Assembly: GCA_020746105.1 (NCBI GenBank)
Contig: CM036643.1
Coordinates: forward strand, 1,600,419 to 1,664,418
Direction of reading: 5' to 3'
DNA from: Trogon surrucura
Lineage: Eukaryota; Chordata; Aves; Trogoniformes; Trogonidae
DNA: 64,000 nt
Part shown: positions 11,611 through 24,038 of the stretch, piece after piece
Numbering within the stretch: the first letter of the stretch is position 1
Layout of the letters: each line of letters begins with the position of its first letter
Notes under the pieces: generated by a model
Database searches by the model: none
Seen by the model: only the letters and a program-made list of their open reading frames with translations
What the model was told of the DNA's origin: nothing
Position numbers and translations under genes: made by a program

Positions 11611-13247
11611 CTGGAGACAAACAAGGCTTAGCCCAGTCTGTGGCCCTCAAGCTACTTGTAGTTACTGGCCCAGCTGGTCCTCATTGCACTGACGAGCCAC
11701 TGGCCTCACCCACTGGTGGAGCAGCCCCAGTGCCTCCCGTGGGGTTCCCCTGCTCTGAGCACCAGCTCCCGTGTTTTGCTTAGGGGCTGATGGCTCTCAG
11801 TTAAGGGGTTATTTTCTCTCCATTTGGGGTGCCTGTCTCATCCCTGGGGGCAGCAGCTTGCCAAGCCTTCGATTTGGGATCTCTCCCCTCGCTCTGTGCT
11901 GATGCAAACAGCTGATGGCAGAGGGTGATGAGATGCCAGGAAAACCTGCCCCACTGAGCCCCCCGCACCCCCAGCGATGGGGCGAAGCTGGACAGCAGGT
12001 GAGAGGAGGACCCTCAGCATCTCTCCTGGTCTGTGCCCTCCCTCTGCTCCCACACTGCAGGGAAGCTGGGGCTGGGATTTTTTTTTAGCCAATAAAGATG
12101 AAAGGAAGGGAATAAGCCTGGTTCTTTGAAACCACATTAGCCAGAAGTGCTGTGTGCACACGAGCACGCACGCACGCTTCCCTTGGTGAAATGGGCTTAG
12201 CTGAGCCCCTAGAATGCACCTTCCAGAAGCTGCTCCTCAGCAGATGCTCTCAGCCCCTGCTCTGGACACCCTCTGAGGTTTTAACATCGTGCAGACTGTT
12301 CACCTGGAAGCTGCACCGGGCATCGCGTGGGCCATGGACCTGCTGAGCCCTGCGTGCGGCTCAGCATCGATATCCCAGCCCTGGCTCTGCGCTTGGCTGA
12401 GCTGAGCCCCACGACGTGCAGATGGGCTGGCGTCACATCTCTGATCTGTTCAGGCCTCACAACTATTAGGAGGGATTTTTCAGCCATTACTTCTACCGGG
12501 TGTGTGGTTTCTGGAGCAGGGAAAGGCTTTTGATGTTTAGGTGTCACTTTACACTGTTCCAAGGTAACAGACGCCCTGGTGCAAACGCCAGCGAGGGCTG
12601 AGGAGTGGGTACTACGTGTGGGCATTGCCCTCAGGGTGTGGGGCACCCCACCAGGGTAATGGGGCACCCACCTCATCGCTCCATCCAGCTGAACAGGGCA
12701 CTCTGCAAGAGAGGACCTTGATCCACCATCCACAGATGTTGCTTGTAGCCCTGCCACCTGCCACACATTTTGGGGACAGACACAGAGCTGGGACATGGTT
12801 GTTTATGGTGCTCTGAGATGGTCTCCTGGGCTTGTCCATGCTCCTGATTCTCGTTTATGTCAAAACAAGCTTGGCATTGCTCCTGCTGAAACCCATGGGA
12901 GACCCTCTTTGCTTCCTGGTGCGGGACAGAATGAGAACACGGCACGTTACAAGAGGGCAACTGCAGGGCCAGACCCTGCACCACACTGAAATGGAGCTGT
13001 TTTTTCTCCCTGCCTCATCTGCAGAGCAGGAACCATCCCAAAGCAGCAGCTAGCAGAGGCCTCCTTGGCCCAGGGGAGGTTGGCAAAGTGACTTGGCTCT
13101 GCAGCTCTGCCCTGCCTGGCTGCAGAAGGGGCGAAGAAGGCAAAGCAACATCTGGCCCAGGCTCTGCTGGGAGAGCAGTTTTATGAGGATGCACAAGGGC
13201 TCTCTTCACCGCAGCCTCGAGCCTGGTTGCTGCCTGGGACCGCAGCG
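11611..13247. other. Non-coding; possible missing upstream exons
   Basis: I looked on the minus strand for an exon that could precede 11610 in phase 1 and found no convincing donor. A 171-codon minus frame at 12281-12796 has no splice context. No transposable element was recognised. Confidence 0.4.
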
Positions 13248-13303
13248 GGGATGGGAGGACAGGGATGCGAGCACAGGGATGGGAGCACAGGGATGCTGCG
13301 AGA
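13248..13303. repeat. 14-bp minisatellite, four units
   Basis: Four adjacent 14-bp units begin GGGATG at 13248, 13262, 13276 and 13290. The middle two differ at one base (GGGATGCGAGCACA and GGGATGGGAGCACA); the outer two are more diverged. Confidence 0.8.
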
Positions 13304-13789
13304 AACAAGCCAGCAGAGCCCCAGCAACAGCAGAGGTGGGAGGGAGGGACTTGGGGGCCCCGGATGGTTGAAATTTCCAGTTTCTCTGGGTAATTGTGTG
13401 GGATGAGGCGGAGATTTTCCTGGCAGGAGTTTTGCTAGACAGAGCTGAAGTGTTTGTTCCCCACTCTCAGCTCCGGCTGCCCCTTCCGCTCCGCTCTGCC
13501 TGATGCCCACGATCGGTGACTCATCCCGCACCGGCCACCCCTCGCTGCGCTCCCTCCTGCTCCCAGCGCCCGGCTCCCTCCCACTCTGGGTGCTGCAGCC
13601 CCAGCTCACACGGCTCACCCGCCTCTTCTCCTCCTCAGTGCCCCCCCCAGCCCCTATCCATGGGTGACAGGAGCTGGCTGGCACTGGCAGTCCTACACGT
13701 GAGCAGCAGCAGAGGTTGGGGACGAGTGCGTCCCCATCTGTCTCCCCTGTGCCCAGGCGGGCGACGAATTGCTGCTTGTCGGTAGGGAG

Positions 13790-13869
13790 CAGGTGCGGGG
13801 ACCTGGCAGCTGGCGTCACCGTGCGTCACCGTGCAGAGAGCGATCAGGTCTGGCTGCAGAGCATAAATA
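13790..13869 (+). promoter_or_regulatory. TATA promoter with E-boxes
   Basis: In order: E-box CAGGTG at 13790-13795, E-box CAGCTG at 13807-13812, a perfect 10-bp tandem duplication GCGTCACCGT at 13813-13832 holding two CRE half sites (CGTCA), and CATAAATA at 13862-13869. Transcription would start about 25-30 bp after the TATA box, near 13890, leaving a 5' UTR of only 10-20 nt before the ATG at 13906. E-boxes of these types are bound by tissue-specific bHLH factors such as the myogenic ones; CRE half sites near a TATA box also occur in germ-cell promoters. Which applies is not decided by the sequence. Confidence 0.45.
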
Positions 13870-13905
13870 CCCAGCACCGCTGCGAGGAGCCCCATCGGTC
13901 CCACC

Positions 13906-14730
13906 ATGTCGTTCTGGGAGGGGATGCTCTGTCCCCCCAAGCTCCAGGGGAAGAGCTCCAGGGACATCTTCCTCCAGGTGGTGACCCCCGACCGCATCCC
14001 ACAGTTTATTATCCCCTCTCTGGACATCCATGGGAAGAACAGGCGCTCGGGCAAGGGGAAGGGGCAGCCGATGGGGACGGCTTGGAGGAGCAGCTCAGAC
14101 TCAGCAGCGGAGGATAAGCAGGATCTGCCTGGCTCTAGCTCATCCTGCTCTAACACTGGGCTTGCCCAGGCTCTCCCAGACCCCACTGCTCAGGCTGCTC
14201 TGTCCCTGCCCCACCTCCCCAAGGTCACCACTCCATATGGCTTTGTCACCCTGGGGCAGAGCCCACAGGTCACCAGTGAAGAAGCGTTGTTTTTCCACTC
14301 GGGTTCAGTTTGTCTTCGAGGTCTTGCTGCTGACACACGTCCCGGCTGGCAGGAGGAGTTGGCGTGCTGCAGAAGCCCCAGGATGCTTGCTGTTGGTGGG
14401 GGTGGCTGCTCCCAGATGGGTGGAGGCCTGAGGGACCACAAGCAGCTGAGTCCCCATGCCACCAGTTGCAAGGATGGCGGAGGCAGCCAAGCCTACAGGA
14501 CTCTAGCAAGACTTCCCCTGCCCAGGAGATATGCCAGCCCACTCAGAGGCATCCAAATAGGGGATGTTCTGGAAAGCAAAGAGGCAGAGAAGAGAGAAAG
14601 GAGGCTCCCGGGGGTGGGCTATCAGAGGAGCAGCTCCAGCCTGAAGCTCCCCACTGGGACACCCGGGAAGAACTTGCTCCAGAGGATCCTCAGGAGGCAC
14701 TTGCCCGCCCATGGCAGCTCAAGCTTATGA
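13906..14730 (+). CDS. Unassigned single-exon gene, 274 codons
   Basis: The frame runs from an ATG in good context (CCCACCATGT) to TGA at 14728-14730 without any internal intron signal. A TATA box lies 37-44 bp upstream of the ATG and AATAAA lies 285 bp downstream, so a whole small transcription unit fits in 1.2 kb. The first 45 residues look folded (SSRDIFLQVVTPDRIPQFII), followed by a basic patch (GKNRRSGKGKG), a Ser-rich acidic linker, a conserved-looking TTPYGFVTLG at about 108-117 and a basic C-terminus (LLQRILRRHLPAH). There is no signal peptide and no membrane segment. I do not recognise the family. The minus strand also has long frames here, so GC-rich chance openness is the main alternative. 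Confidence 0.5.
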   Translation: MSFWEGMLCPPKLQGKSSRDIFLQVVTPDRIPQFIIPSLDIHGKNRRSGKGKGQPMGTAWRSSSDSAAEDKQDLPGSSSSCSNTGLAQALPDPTAQAALSLPHLPKVTTPYGFVTLGQSPQVTSEEALFFHSGSVCLRGLAADTRPGWQEELACCRSPRMLAVGGGGCSQMGGGLRDHKQLSPHATSCKDGGGSQAYRTLARLPLPRRYASPLRGIQIGDVLESKEAEKRERRLPGVGYQRSSSSLKLPTGTPGKNLLQRILRRHLPAHGSSSL

Positions 14731-15014
14731 ATTTTTCTCTCTGCTGATCTTGCAAAGGAGCTCTGAGAAACAGAGGTTACCTAAAGATTTGGGAAAGAGA
14801 CTTTTGCAGATGCCTCAGACTGCCAGGCTCAAACGTGAGAGCATCAGACGTGTCACCCGACCTGGAGGAACAGCACAGGGGTGGCACTGCCCTTGGCTGG
14901 GGCACCAGGAGGGAGCTGCAGCAGGAGAACCCGCAGCTTCGCCGGCTGGGGCAGGGCATCCGTGGGGCAGCTGCGGAGCAGGGGGGTTGCGGGTTTGTAA
15001 CTGTAAAGCACCTG

Positions 15015-15020
15015 AATAAA
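15015..15020 (+). terminator. Polyadenylation signal of the 274-codon gene
   Basis: GAATAAAAG within CACCTGAATAAAAGTG, the first good signal after the stop at 14730, followed within about 60 bp by T-rich and TG-rich sequence as expected for a cleavage region. Confidence 0.55.
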
Positions 15021-15044
15021 AGTGAAAACATTTCAACTGACCAG

Positions 15045-17795
15045 TGCACCTCTCCCTCTCCTTTTTTCTTGCCTGTGGCAGTAGTGAGGTAGCAACAGGA
15101 TACTTTGGTGCATCCCAGCGCTTCCTCCTATGGTGCCTCCAGTCTCAGCAGCTCCTGCTTGTTATATCCAGGTGAGAACAGGTTCCTGATGGGCTGAAAC
15201 TGCTGAAATGAAGAGCAGGAGACTGTCTAAGCCCCCCAAGCCAAGAGCTGCAGCCAGCTAGGAGAGGAGAGTGAGCACATTCACTTTATGACGGATTTCC
15301 AGCCTTGTGGCGGTTGGGTGGGATGTTTGCAAGTGTCAGGGTCCCTCTCCCAGCCTGCCCATTGCAGGCAGGACCTCTGCTTTCAGTACAGAGCAGCTTT
15401 CCCAAAATAGTTACTCCACGCCAGTCCACAGGGTACAGCTGCCAACCGCTCTTAACCAGCTGCGACAGAGCGAGTTTCACATTTTTGGCCATGCTCTCAT
15501 AAATCGCTTTTTGCTTTTACTGGGAGGCAGAACCTGCAATGCCAGAAGTAAAGCTCTTGCGGTCAGCAATGTTTTGGGGCTAATGAAGCGGAGCCTCCTG
15601 GGTCGGCAGCGCTGGGCTGCTGCCAAACTCGCTTTCAGGGCTCTTAATTTTTGATGAGGATCCCTGAGAGGTGGAACCGGGAGGGCCGGTCCCAGTCCAG
15701 GTGGGCAGCTGGAGTGCAGCCAGCTGAGGGTGCTGGGAGTCAGTTGAGGTCCCTGCGATAAGACTGCACGGAGCAATCAGCAATCACGTTTTGCATCAGG
15801 GCCATTAAACAGGGAGTTTACTAACGCAGTTTGATTCCCTTCCCTGCTTAGCCGGCTGCATGACCTGGGCCACGTCTTGCTCTAACTCAGCGGCTTGTTT
15901 CCCCCCATCTCTTCAGTCTAGTTCGACTACAAACCCATGGCTGGAACTGCCACTTACAAGGGAGCTTTGCCCAGTACATCTGAGCATCACCCAGCAACAA
16001 GGACGAGCAAGAAGCAAGACATGGGGCTCAAGAGTCCTCGGTCTCCTCCAAATGATGCTGCATGAAAGCACCGATACCCAGAGCACTTCAGTGTGGGCTT
16101 GAAAGGGGGATGGGAGCTTGCCACAGTGCAAATCCCAGGCTTCTCCAGGCATATGCATATGTGCCCTCCTGGGTGGGTATTAATGACTCTCCAGCACAGG
16201 AGGATGTGGCAGCCAGGGCTGAGAGACAGGGAGACGGGATCTGTTACGTGACAGAAAATCCTCTCAACAGTTATTATGAGGAGCTCTGGCACTACGGAGT
16301 GAGTCAGGGAATAAGGCTTCTGAAAATTTAAATTGATCTCCAGCTCCTGAGGGCATCGTCTCTGTTCAGCACTTAGGGCTGAGAGGGCAGATCGAGTTAC
16401 CAGAGATTAATAAACGACCGGTTATCAGTTACTTCAGTTGTGATATTTGAACATGTGCATGCTCCAAGCTGACAGGCCAACGTGAATTAAGCCACGCTCC
16501 TGTAAACCTCTCTCTTTTTTTTCCTGATGCTTAAGCCACTGCACAGTAGTGGCTCTGTCTAACTGCCTGATCACCTCCAAGGAAAGCATGGGGACAAATC
16601 CTCAATGGCAGCTGACTGAAATGGTGAGCCTGCTGTATTTAGCAATTAAACCTAGAGACGGGGAGCTAGGACTCCTGGGTTTTATTCCTTGCTTGGTGAC
16701 CTTCCTGAGCTCCTGGGAACCTTTTTGTGCCCCTTACCTTGTCTACAAAACAGGATGAAATCTGCTCTGCTCCACAGGTGGACTGCAGGGCTTCATTCAT
16801 CCTCGTTCACAAGTCATCTCCGATGCCCTTGGCAGGATTTCCCAAAGGAAGAAATATTATGATATGTTATTACAGCCTGCCATGCTACGAGACTCATTTC
16901 CTCTGCCTGTGCCAGCGTGGGGATTATCAGCCTGGACAGAATCACAAATTAAAGGTTTGTTTAAAATGGTTGCGGTGGGAATTGCTACGCGGCCAGCGCG
17001 GAGCCGGGGTTGGGAAGGAAATATCAATTCCCCGCAACACAGTGAAGGTGCTCGGTGGTGAGGCTGTGCCTCGCTGCCGTATTTCTGCTGGCTGCCAGGT
17101 TACAGCTCAGAGCATCTCTCCGGGCTGTGAAGTGAGAAGGACACTATCTCCCACTGGAGCAACGCGCCTCCGAGATTTACAGGATGCCCTTTCCCTGCAA
17201 ACCCGGCACCAGGCAGTGAGGACGTTACAGTGGGAGATGTGGCAAGATAAATAGTCATTACCAGCGACTGATTATTCTGCCTGGGCCTGGTACATTTTCT
17301 AAATGCTGTTTTTGTCTGACTCAGAATTTTGTTCCAGCCTCCTGCAGGTACAGACAGCAGAAAACCTCGGGGCTAATTATCCGCTCTTAATCCCACATAC
17401 AGCGGTTTTAGCAGCACTTACCACGCTTGGCTCTAAGTAGGTGGAATAGAAAAGTAACCAGCTCAAATCTCCTGAGCACGAGGGGCCAGCTCGGGGACAG
17501 CTCTTGGAATCCTTCGCAGCTTCCCCAGCAGGTCCCCGACATCCAGGAGCTGCCACCCCAGCCTGCCATGGACCCCCGTGGCTCGTCCCCAGCTGCGACT
17601 TGTGATACTGAGATCCTTTTCTCCTCTGCACTGACCCTTCTGAAAGGTCAGATGCTCCAGACACCAGTTGATTTGGAAGAAAACCAGCCAAACTGGGCAG
17701 TTACCGAGAACAATTCCCAACGCCTCATTCCTGAAAACTCTGTGTCAAGAAAAATAAACAGACCTTCCCTTGGATCTCCATGGGTGTAGTACATG
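15045..17795. other. Non-coding, nothing recognised
   Basis: No repeat family recognised. A 175-codon plus frame at 16727-17254 lacks protein character and splice context. I see no exon that extends the 274-codon gene. Confidence 0.5.
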
Positions 17796-18290
17796 GAATC
17801 ATAGAACTGTTTAGATTGGAAAAGACCTTAAAGATCACCAAGTCCAACCATTAACCTATCAATGCCAGGTCTGCCATTAAACTGTGCCCCTAAGTACCAC
17901 TTCTACACATCTTTAAAATAACCCCAGGGATGGTGACTCCACCACTTCCCTGGGTAGCCCGTTCCAACGCATGACAACCCTTTCAGTGAAGAAATTGCTC
18001 ATAATGTCCAATCCAAACCTCCCCTGGCACAGCTTGAGATCATTTACCCTTGTTCTATTGCTTGTTAGGGGAGAACAGATCAATTCCTACCTTGCTGCAA
18101 CCCCATTTCACGGCGTTGTAGAGAGCAATAAGGTCTCCCCTGAGCCTCCTTTTCTCCAGGCTGAACAACCCCAGCTCCCTCAGCCACTCCTTATGAGACA
18201 TGTTCTTGAGACCCTTCACCAGCTTCAATGTCCTTCTTTGGACACGCTCCAGCACCTCAATATTTTTCCTGACGTACCTCTCAAGGCCCC
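17796..18290 (-). mobile_element. CR1 LINE 3' fragment with ORF2 remnant
   Basis: The plus strand begins with the CR1 end in reverse (GGAATCATAGAACTG). Further in, the minus strand encodes the C-terminal end of CR1 ORF2: [15 protein letters not shown] and [20 protein letters not shown]. The copy is 5' truncated and has lost the tail of the ORF2 frame, so it is a dead fragment. Confidence 0.9.
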
Positions 18291-21014
18291 TGTGGTGATG
18301 CTGTCTATCTCCTGTGTTCTTTGGCACTTCCACTGCAGTCTGTGGAAATCTTTTCTCCTTCCCCAGGCCAGGCTGCCGTAAGCACTGGTCACACTGGCAC
18401 TGCAGCCTGGCACCCTGCCCGTTAGGCTCTGTGGGGGCAGAGAACCCCCAAGGTGATGCCAACCTCTTGCTGTTGAACACCTTGAGTGCCACAGATGTCA
18501 CCTATTGCATGATGAGGGCTCTTCACCACACTGGGCACAGCAAGGCGTCCGTCTCATGGACACCGGTCCATAAGCAGCTGCAGGAGTCAGATGGGAGCAA
18601 TGAACGTTTCTCTGTGTGATTTTTATGCGACGGAGCACCTGGCCTTCCCAAGATCAATACAGAGCTGCTGCCTTTGCCAAGAACTTTATAGTCAATGTCC
18701 GTGCCTGCCGGGTGAGATAAACCCCTTCATGTGCTCATTAGCTGCACGGCTCCTCTCCCAGCTAATTGGTGCTGGAAAGGTCAAGCTCTGGCTATGAGAC
18801 AGTCTGCTGCAGGCAGGAGTCCCATTTTGGGATACAGGGAGGAACACGGGGCTGGGCACTGTGATGTTCTCCCACCGACTCTGGTGGAGCAGGGGTTGCA
18901 GTTTCCTGCCTGGTTTCCCAGGTGAGGGGAACCGTGTGTGTCTCCCTGTCCGGACAGAGCCCAGCTCTGCTGCCCTTCGCCCTGCTGACCCCTCACAAGA
19001 CACTCTCCAGCAGCGTGCGTGCTCTCCCCACGCCGCGGGTGCCTGGCTGCTCTGCGGGCTTCACCGGTGCCTGGATCCTCTGAGCATAACAGCTTCCTCG
19101 GTGTGTTGGATTTCCCATCCTCAGCTGGCAGGCTGCTTGTGAGCAGGTAGCGACTGCCTCCGATTTAGCTGTTACCCTCGTTTGTTCCACGAATGGGTTT
19201 GTTTGCTTGGGTCCATTACCGCAAACATCTGACAGCCAAGCTGCGGTCGTTAGCTGCGCGGGGCGCCGGGCAGAGCCACGTGAGCCTCTGCAAGGCCCAC
19301 GGCAGCAGCTCCTCACTGCTCAGCTGCTCTTGCACAGAGAAGCTGCTTTTCCACCTGCCCCGGCTCAGCAGCAGGAGCCCTGTACCCAGCCGCAGCCGCA
19401 CGAGTGCATCCAGGTCCTTGCTTTTCCCTTTTGGATGTTCCCATGGAGGCAACTGTGGTGAGATCAAGGTACTTGTGAGGAGGAGAAATGCTGCCTGTGT
19501 TTCCCCTCCTCGGGGTTTACTTTAAACCCCAGCGTGATCACAGAATCATTGAATCATCAAGAAGATGCCAAATTTCCTGAGCTGGAGATTTTGACACGAT
19601 GCGGTTGCAGCCCCGGGTGCCCGAGTTTGGCTGTAGAGCTGCGGCAGCAAGACCGATGGGCAGCAGAGCCACATGGGCATTCGTAAGGAGTTGCCAATTA
19701 TTTTTTCCACCTGCAACTTGTCTTACCAGAGTGTGCTTGGACTCACTCCTGGATGATGTCTCTCACCCACGGTTTAGCGTAGCTTTTAAGCTATACATCA
19801 CAAATACTTGGCTCAGCCTCCCCTTGAGTGCCAGCAGTGGTAGGCAAGGCAGTGACAAGGTTAGCATAAGGCAGACCCCGTGGCTGTGCTAAATGACCAT
19901 CTCCTTCAGCAGTCCTCCAAAGCTGCACCTCTGGAGTGCAGCAGGATGGGGTGGGAGGTGAAAGTGGAGAGGATTTCCCACCAAAAAGAGCAGTCCTGGG
20001 GATCTCTGACTCTCAGGGCTTCCCAGGGTTGTTGCAGAGGGTCTCCAGCCATGAGAAATAGCCTGAGAGATGCAGGAGGTGCCACCGCTGGTGGCAGCAT
20101 GTGGCAAAGGTGCCTTTGTGACAGCATGGCTCTGCAGGAGGAGACCTCAGTTGTGGCATTCGAAGCACGAATTGTCTCAAACACAGTGGTTTGGGCTGCT
20201 TTGTCTTCTTGGGTTCTCCATGCTACATGGGCTTCGCTATTATGACAGCAGGGCAGAGAGCAGTCGGTGACGAGGTCCCTCACCGGGGCTGCTTTCCCAC
20301 CCACCCGTGAAGACACAGAGAGGAGTCCTGCTGGCAGGACTCATCCAAGCTGTAACAAAGCTGCTCCCTCTGCTGCGGGCTGGAGTTGGCCCAAACGAGA
20401 CTGCCAGCTTAATTAGAGGAAACACACGGTAGGCATCTGCAGGGAGAGCTCCAGTTTTCAGCACAGGGCAAAGCCAGGGAGCTATATTTTCATTTTGTTT
20501 CTGCTAATTATCCTTGTCGATGAAACAAGCTGTTAAAGTTGGAAACCAAAATAATTTTCTTCCATACGCTGCCTTCGCACCTCCCAGGATATGACCCTAC
20601 GAGGAGCAGAGAGCTGCTTTGTTCATTTGTGGCTATTTTACTCCCCATGAGCTTGTCTAGACGTGGCAGATTCACAAGCCAAAGCCTAGTGCTGTGCCCA
20701 CCCTTGGGGAAACCAGCATTCGCAAGAAATAGTTTTCCCAGGCTTTGGGGTTCTTACACAGTGTGGAAATCCTTACAGGCTCAGACCAGATGCAGCTGTG
20801 CTGGGAAAGCCTCTCCTTGTGTTAGGTCTTGCAGGAGCATGAAGCCCTGAGAAGCTGCGTGTCGTGCTCAGCAGCCTGCGATGGGACCAGCTCCACCAGG
20901 CCACAGCTGGATGTCCAAGGATGGAGGCAGATGTGCTTTACACAGTATTAGCTGCTGTTTTTCTTGTGTCTGACAAATCAATAAATTGCGGCTGAAAAAG
21001 GTGGCGCTTGCTTT
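18291..21014. other. Non-coding, one tiny CR1 remnant
   Basis: Nothing recognised apart from CACAGAATCATTGAATCAT at about 19540-19558, which looks like the last 20-25 bp of a minus-strand CR1. Frames around 19200-19500 and 20000-20300 overlap on both strands and are not credible genes. Confidence 0.45.
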
Positions 21015-21276
21015 AGAATCATAGAATTATAGAATGTTTTGGCATGGAAGAGACCTTTAGAGGTCATCTAGCCTGACATCCCTAGGAGGGACATCAACTT
21101 GATCAGGTCGCTCAGAGCCCCGTCCAACCCGGCCTCGAATGTTTCCAGGGATGGGCCATCCACCACCTCTCTGGGGAACCTGCTCCAGTGTTTCACCACC
21201 CGCATTGTAAAACATTTCTTCCTTACGTCTAGTCTAATCTCCCCCTCTTTTAGTTCAAAACCATTGCCCCTTGTAA
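21015..21276 (-). mobile_element. CR1 LINE 3' fragment
   Basis: The plus strand starts AGAATCATAGAATTATAGAATG and follows the reverse complement of a CR1 3' UTR and the last part of ORF2 up to AAAACCATTGCCCCTTGT. It is 5' truncated at about 260 bp. It belongs to the group with the GGTCGCTCAGAGCCCCGTCC segment. Confidence 0.9.
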
Positions 21277-23959
21277 GCTGTGGTTGCTATGTGGAAGCTA
21301 GAGCCCTTCTGTGCCTGGTGCTGTACAAACACGGAGACAGCCTGAAATTTGCTGCAATCAGTGTCCCGTGTGGCCGAGCCTCTGTCCAGTTTGTGAGTTA
21401 TGAGACCAGTAACTGGGCCTGCAAAGCAGGACCAGCCAGAGAGCTGAAGGATGGAGAAGGAAGAGCAAGGCACCATCACACAACCCCTCCCGGAGGATGA
21501 AAGATTAAAGGCACCTGGTTTGCAGATGTGGGGCTGTTCTCTGACTTATCTCCAGCTTCCAGAGTCCTTCTGCTTCAATGGTGCTCAGCTGACACTTTGC
21601 ACAGCTGCGGTCTCCTCCCTCTCTGCACGAACCCGTGTGCCGAACCGCTGCCCTTTGGCCCCTGCTCTCGACAGCACTTCAAGCCCTTGGCACGTCTTCA
21701 TGTGACAGCAGCCAGCAAGTAAATATAGATGATCTGCAAACATGACAACTGCAAATGTCTTCATCAGTAGGGCTGAATAATGCTCCCCCAGATGCCATGT
21801 TCTCATCTTCTGCCTCAACCCCTTCTTCCCATGGGCAACTGCACGTGAAAGTGCTATTAGAGGCTTATAAACCGATACTGCTTTCCCCATCAAAAGCCAT
21901 GAGTCATGTAATTTTTAAAAGCTACAAGGTTCACCTTTGTATCTACTTCAAGCTAATTGCTTTAAAAAAAAAATAAGAAGCAGGATTCATTATGTTTCTT
22001 TAATTGCCCTCAGGGCTGGGTGTACTGTGAGGGCGAATTTAATTTAGCTAGGAGATGATTTTCATTAGGCGATAAGGGAGAAGAAAGGAAAAGTGTTGTA
22101 TGCGGCCCTTTCCCTTAACAAAACAATACTCTGCGAGAAATCTTGAGAGCGTGGGGCCAAGCTGCCGTGGGAATTGAACTCACCCACTCCAGCTCCTTGC
22201 TGCATCACCACTGCGAGGGCAGAGCCGCTTGCTCTGGAGGCTGGAACGTCCTGTGGAGATTGGTGGGACAGGAGTGGACAATGCAGGGCGTGAAACGCCT
22301 TTGGGGTTCTGCCTAAAGCCATCACCTGCCCTCCACACAAGCTTTGGAAGTCCTTCTGCCCCAGGAAGGGTTCACCTGCACAGCTCCTTAGCAGGGAAGG
22401 CTTGACCCGGCCTCTACTTGGCTAGATTGCAAAGGTATCCAATGTTCCAGGGAAACTGAGGCACAGAGGAAGGACATTGAAACACAGAGCCACCTGGAAG
22501 GAGAAAAGCCTGGGTGAGCAAAGCAGTGAATTCCCAGCAGAGGTGAGATTCCTCTTTCCTTCTTGCGCTGTCACCTCCTTGTCGCTGCTCAGGTCTCTGA
22601 TGGAAATCCATCGCTCTCCTCCGTTCGGCGTCTGCCCCTTGCTCCCTGGTTGCTCTTGTCACAGCCACCTGGGGCTGCCCCCGTGGCCGCACGCCTGCCC
22701 AGCACTGCCACACCGGGGACGTGGATTTCCTGATGGACTATTCTGGGAAATGCGTTTCAGCAAGATCAACAGGGCCGATCACTTTGTGCTTGAGGAAAAG
22801 TTATGAAAAAGCAATAATATCTGGGTATTTATAGCCCCACCACTGTTCCGCTCTGCAAGGCAAGCGTCGGGGACAAGACAAATGGGCAAAGCACATGGAA
22901 AGGGCATTTTTTTCTGCTTCTGAAAAGCAGAACAGAGGAACGTGAGGACGGGCTGAGCTCTGCAGAGCTGGCCGAGGTGCAGCCCTCTGAGCTACCTGGC
23001 AAAAGCTGCGGATCTGCTGAGTGGGAGCTCTTGGCAAAAACCTGTGGGAACACGGTTGCACAAGTGCTAGTGTCGGAAATACCGACGGTTTCGAAGGCTT
23101 GACAAGGAAGAGCAAGTACATGTTGTGATTTATGTGACCAGCACAAGAGAAGAAATTGCCAAAACCAACAGTTGCCACCAACGAGTGACGGAAGCTGGAT
23201 GCAGATCTTCCAGTTTGTTGTCACAGGGGTTTTGGGTGGTAACTACGGAAACAGCGACCTGATGCAGTTCATCTTCACCTGTCTTCCGAGCAGCTAGTTT
23301 GGGAAATGTCTGGTGAGATGGGACGTGCTGACGTTAGACTGCCAACTAATAAAATGCTGGCTTGTTTAGGAAAGATAAATCTGCCTTGTGCTTTGATTTC
23401 CTGCTGCATGTGCATCTCCCGAGGGCGAGGCTGCCCTGCGGAGCTGAGCCCTGCCAGCACGTGGGAAAGGACACCTTGACCCGTGGCCCTGCTGTGATCT
23501 GGGTGTACCAAGATGAACTGGGGTGTGCAGAGGGGTGAGGGAAATGCTGGGGTCCTCAGTAAACCTGTAAGACCACAGAAGTCCAGTAAGAACAATTTGG
23601 AAGCTGCGTATCACCAAGCTCGTCTGTGTTTCTGTGACTGAGCACTGGGATGAGTCTATGAGGACAACAGGGGCAAAAAGCACAGGGACGTGACCCTCTT
23701 ACGAACATCTGTGTATGTTTAGAGATGTTTGTAGCCACCCTACGATAACAAAGCATCACTTCCATTCTCTGCTTTTCCATTCCTTGCAAAAAAATAGTGG
23801 CTCTCCAGAAAAGTTTAGCCCATTTCTAACCACTGGAAGTTTTACAGTAAGTGTTTGCTCTGCCCAGAGCTGTCTCTTGACATCATTCTCAGTGTTTTGT
23901 CCTCTACATGGAGGCTGCTCACCCCGCTCAGGGCCACCTCCCTCATTCCACCTCCCAGA
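21277..23959. other. Non-coding, nothing recognised
   Basis: No repeat or gene could be supported. Minus frames at 22801-23224 are overlapping and lack splice context. Confidence 0.5.
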
Positions 23960-24038
23960 TCCATTGATAGGGTCAACAGTTGGACTCCATGAACTTAAAG
24001 GTCTTTTCCAACTAAAGTGATCCCATGATTCTACAATA
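23960..24038 (+). mobile_element. Short CR1 3' end
   Basis: TTGGACTCCATGAACTTAAA, then GGTCTTTTCCAACTAAAGTG and CCATGATTCTACAAT match the last roughly 80 bp of a CR1 subfamily with the CTTAAAGGTCTTTTCCAAC signature. It is strongly 5' truncated. Confidence 0.75.

Noticed and set aside
12281-12796. 171-codon minus-strand frame near the minus gene
   Set aside because: Considered as a missing upstream exon; no donor in phase 1 and no protein character.
13181-13819. 212-codon minus-strand frame
   Set aside because: GC-rich, overlaps the 14-bp minisatellite and the plus-strand promoter; no splice or promoter context of its own.
16727-17254. 175-codon plus-strand frame
   Set aside because: Cys-rich mixed composition, no start context, splice signals or polyadenylation site.
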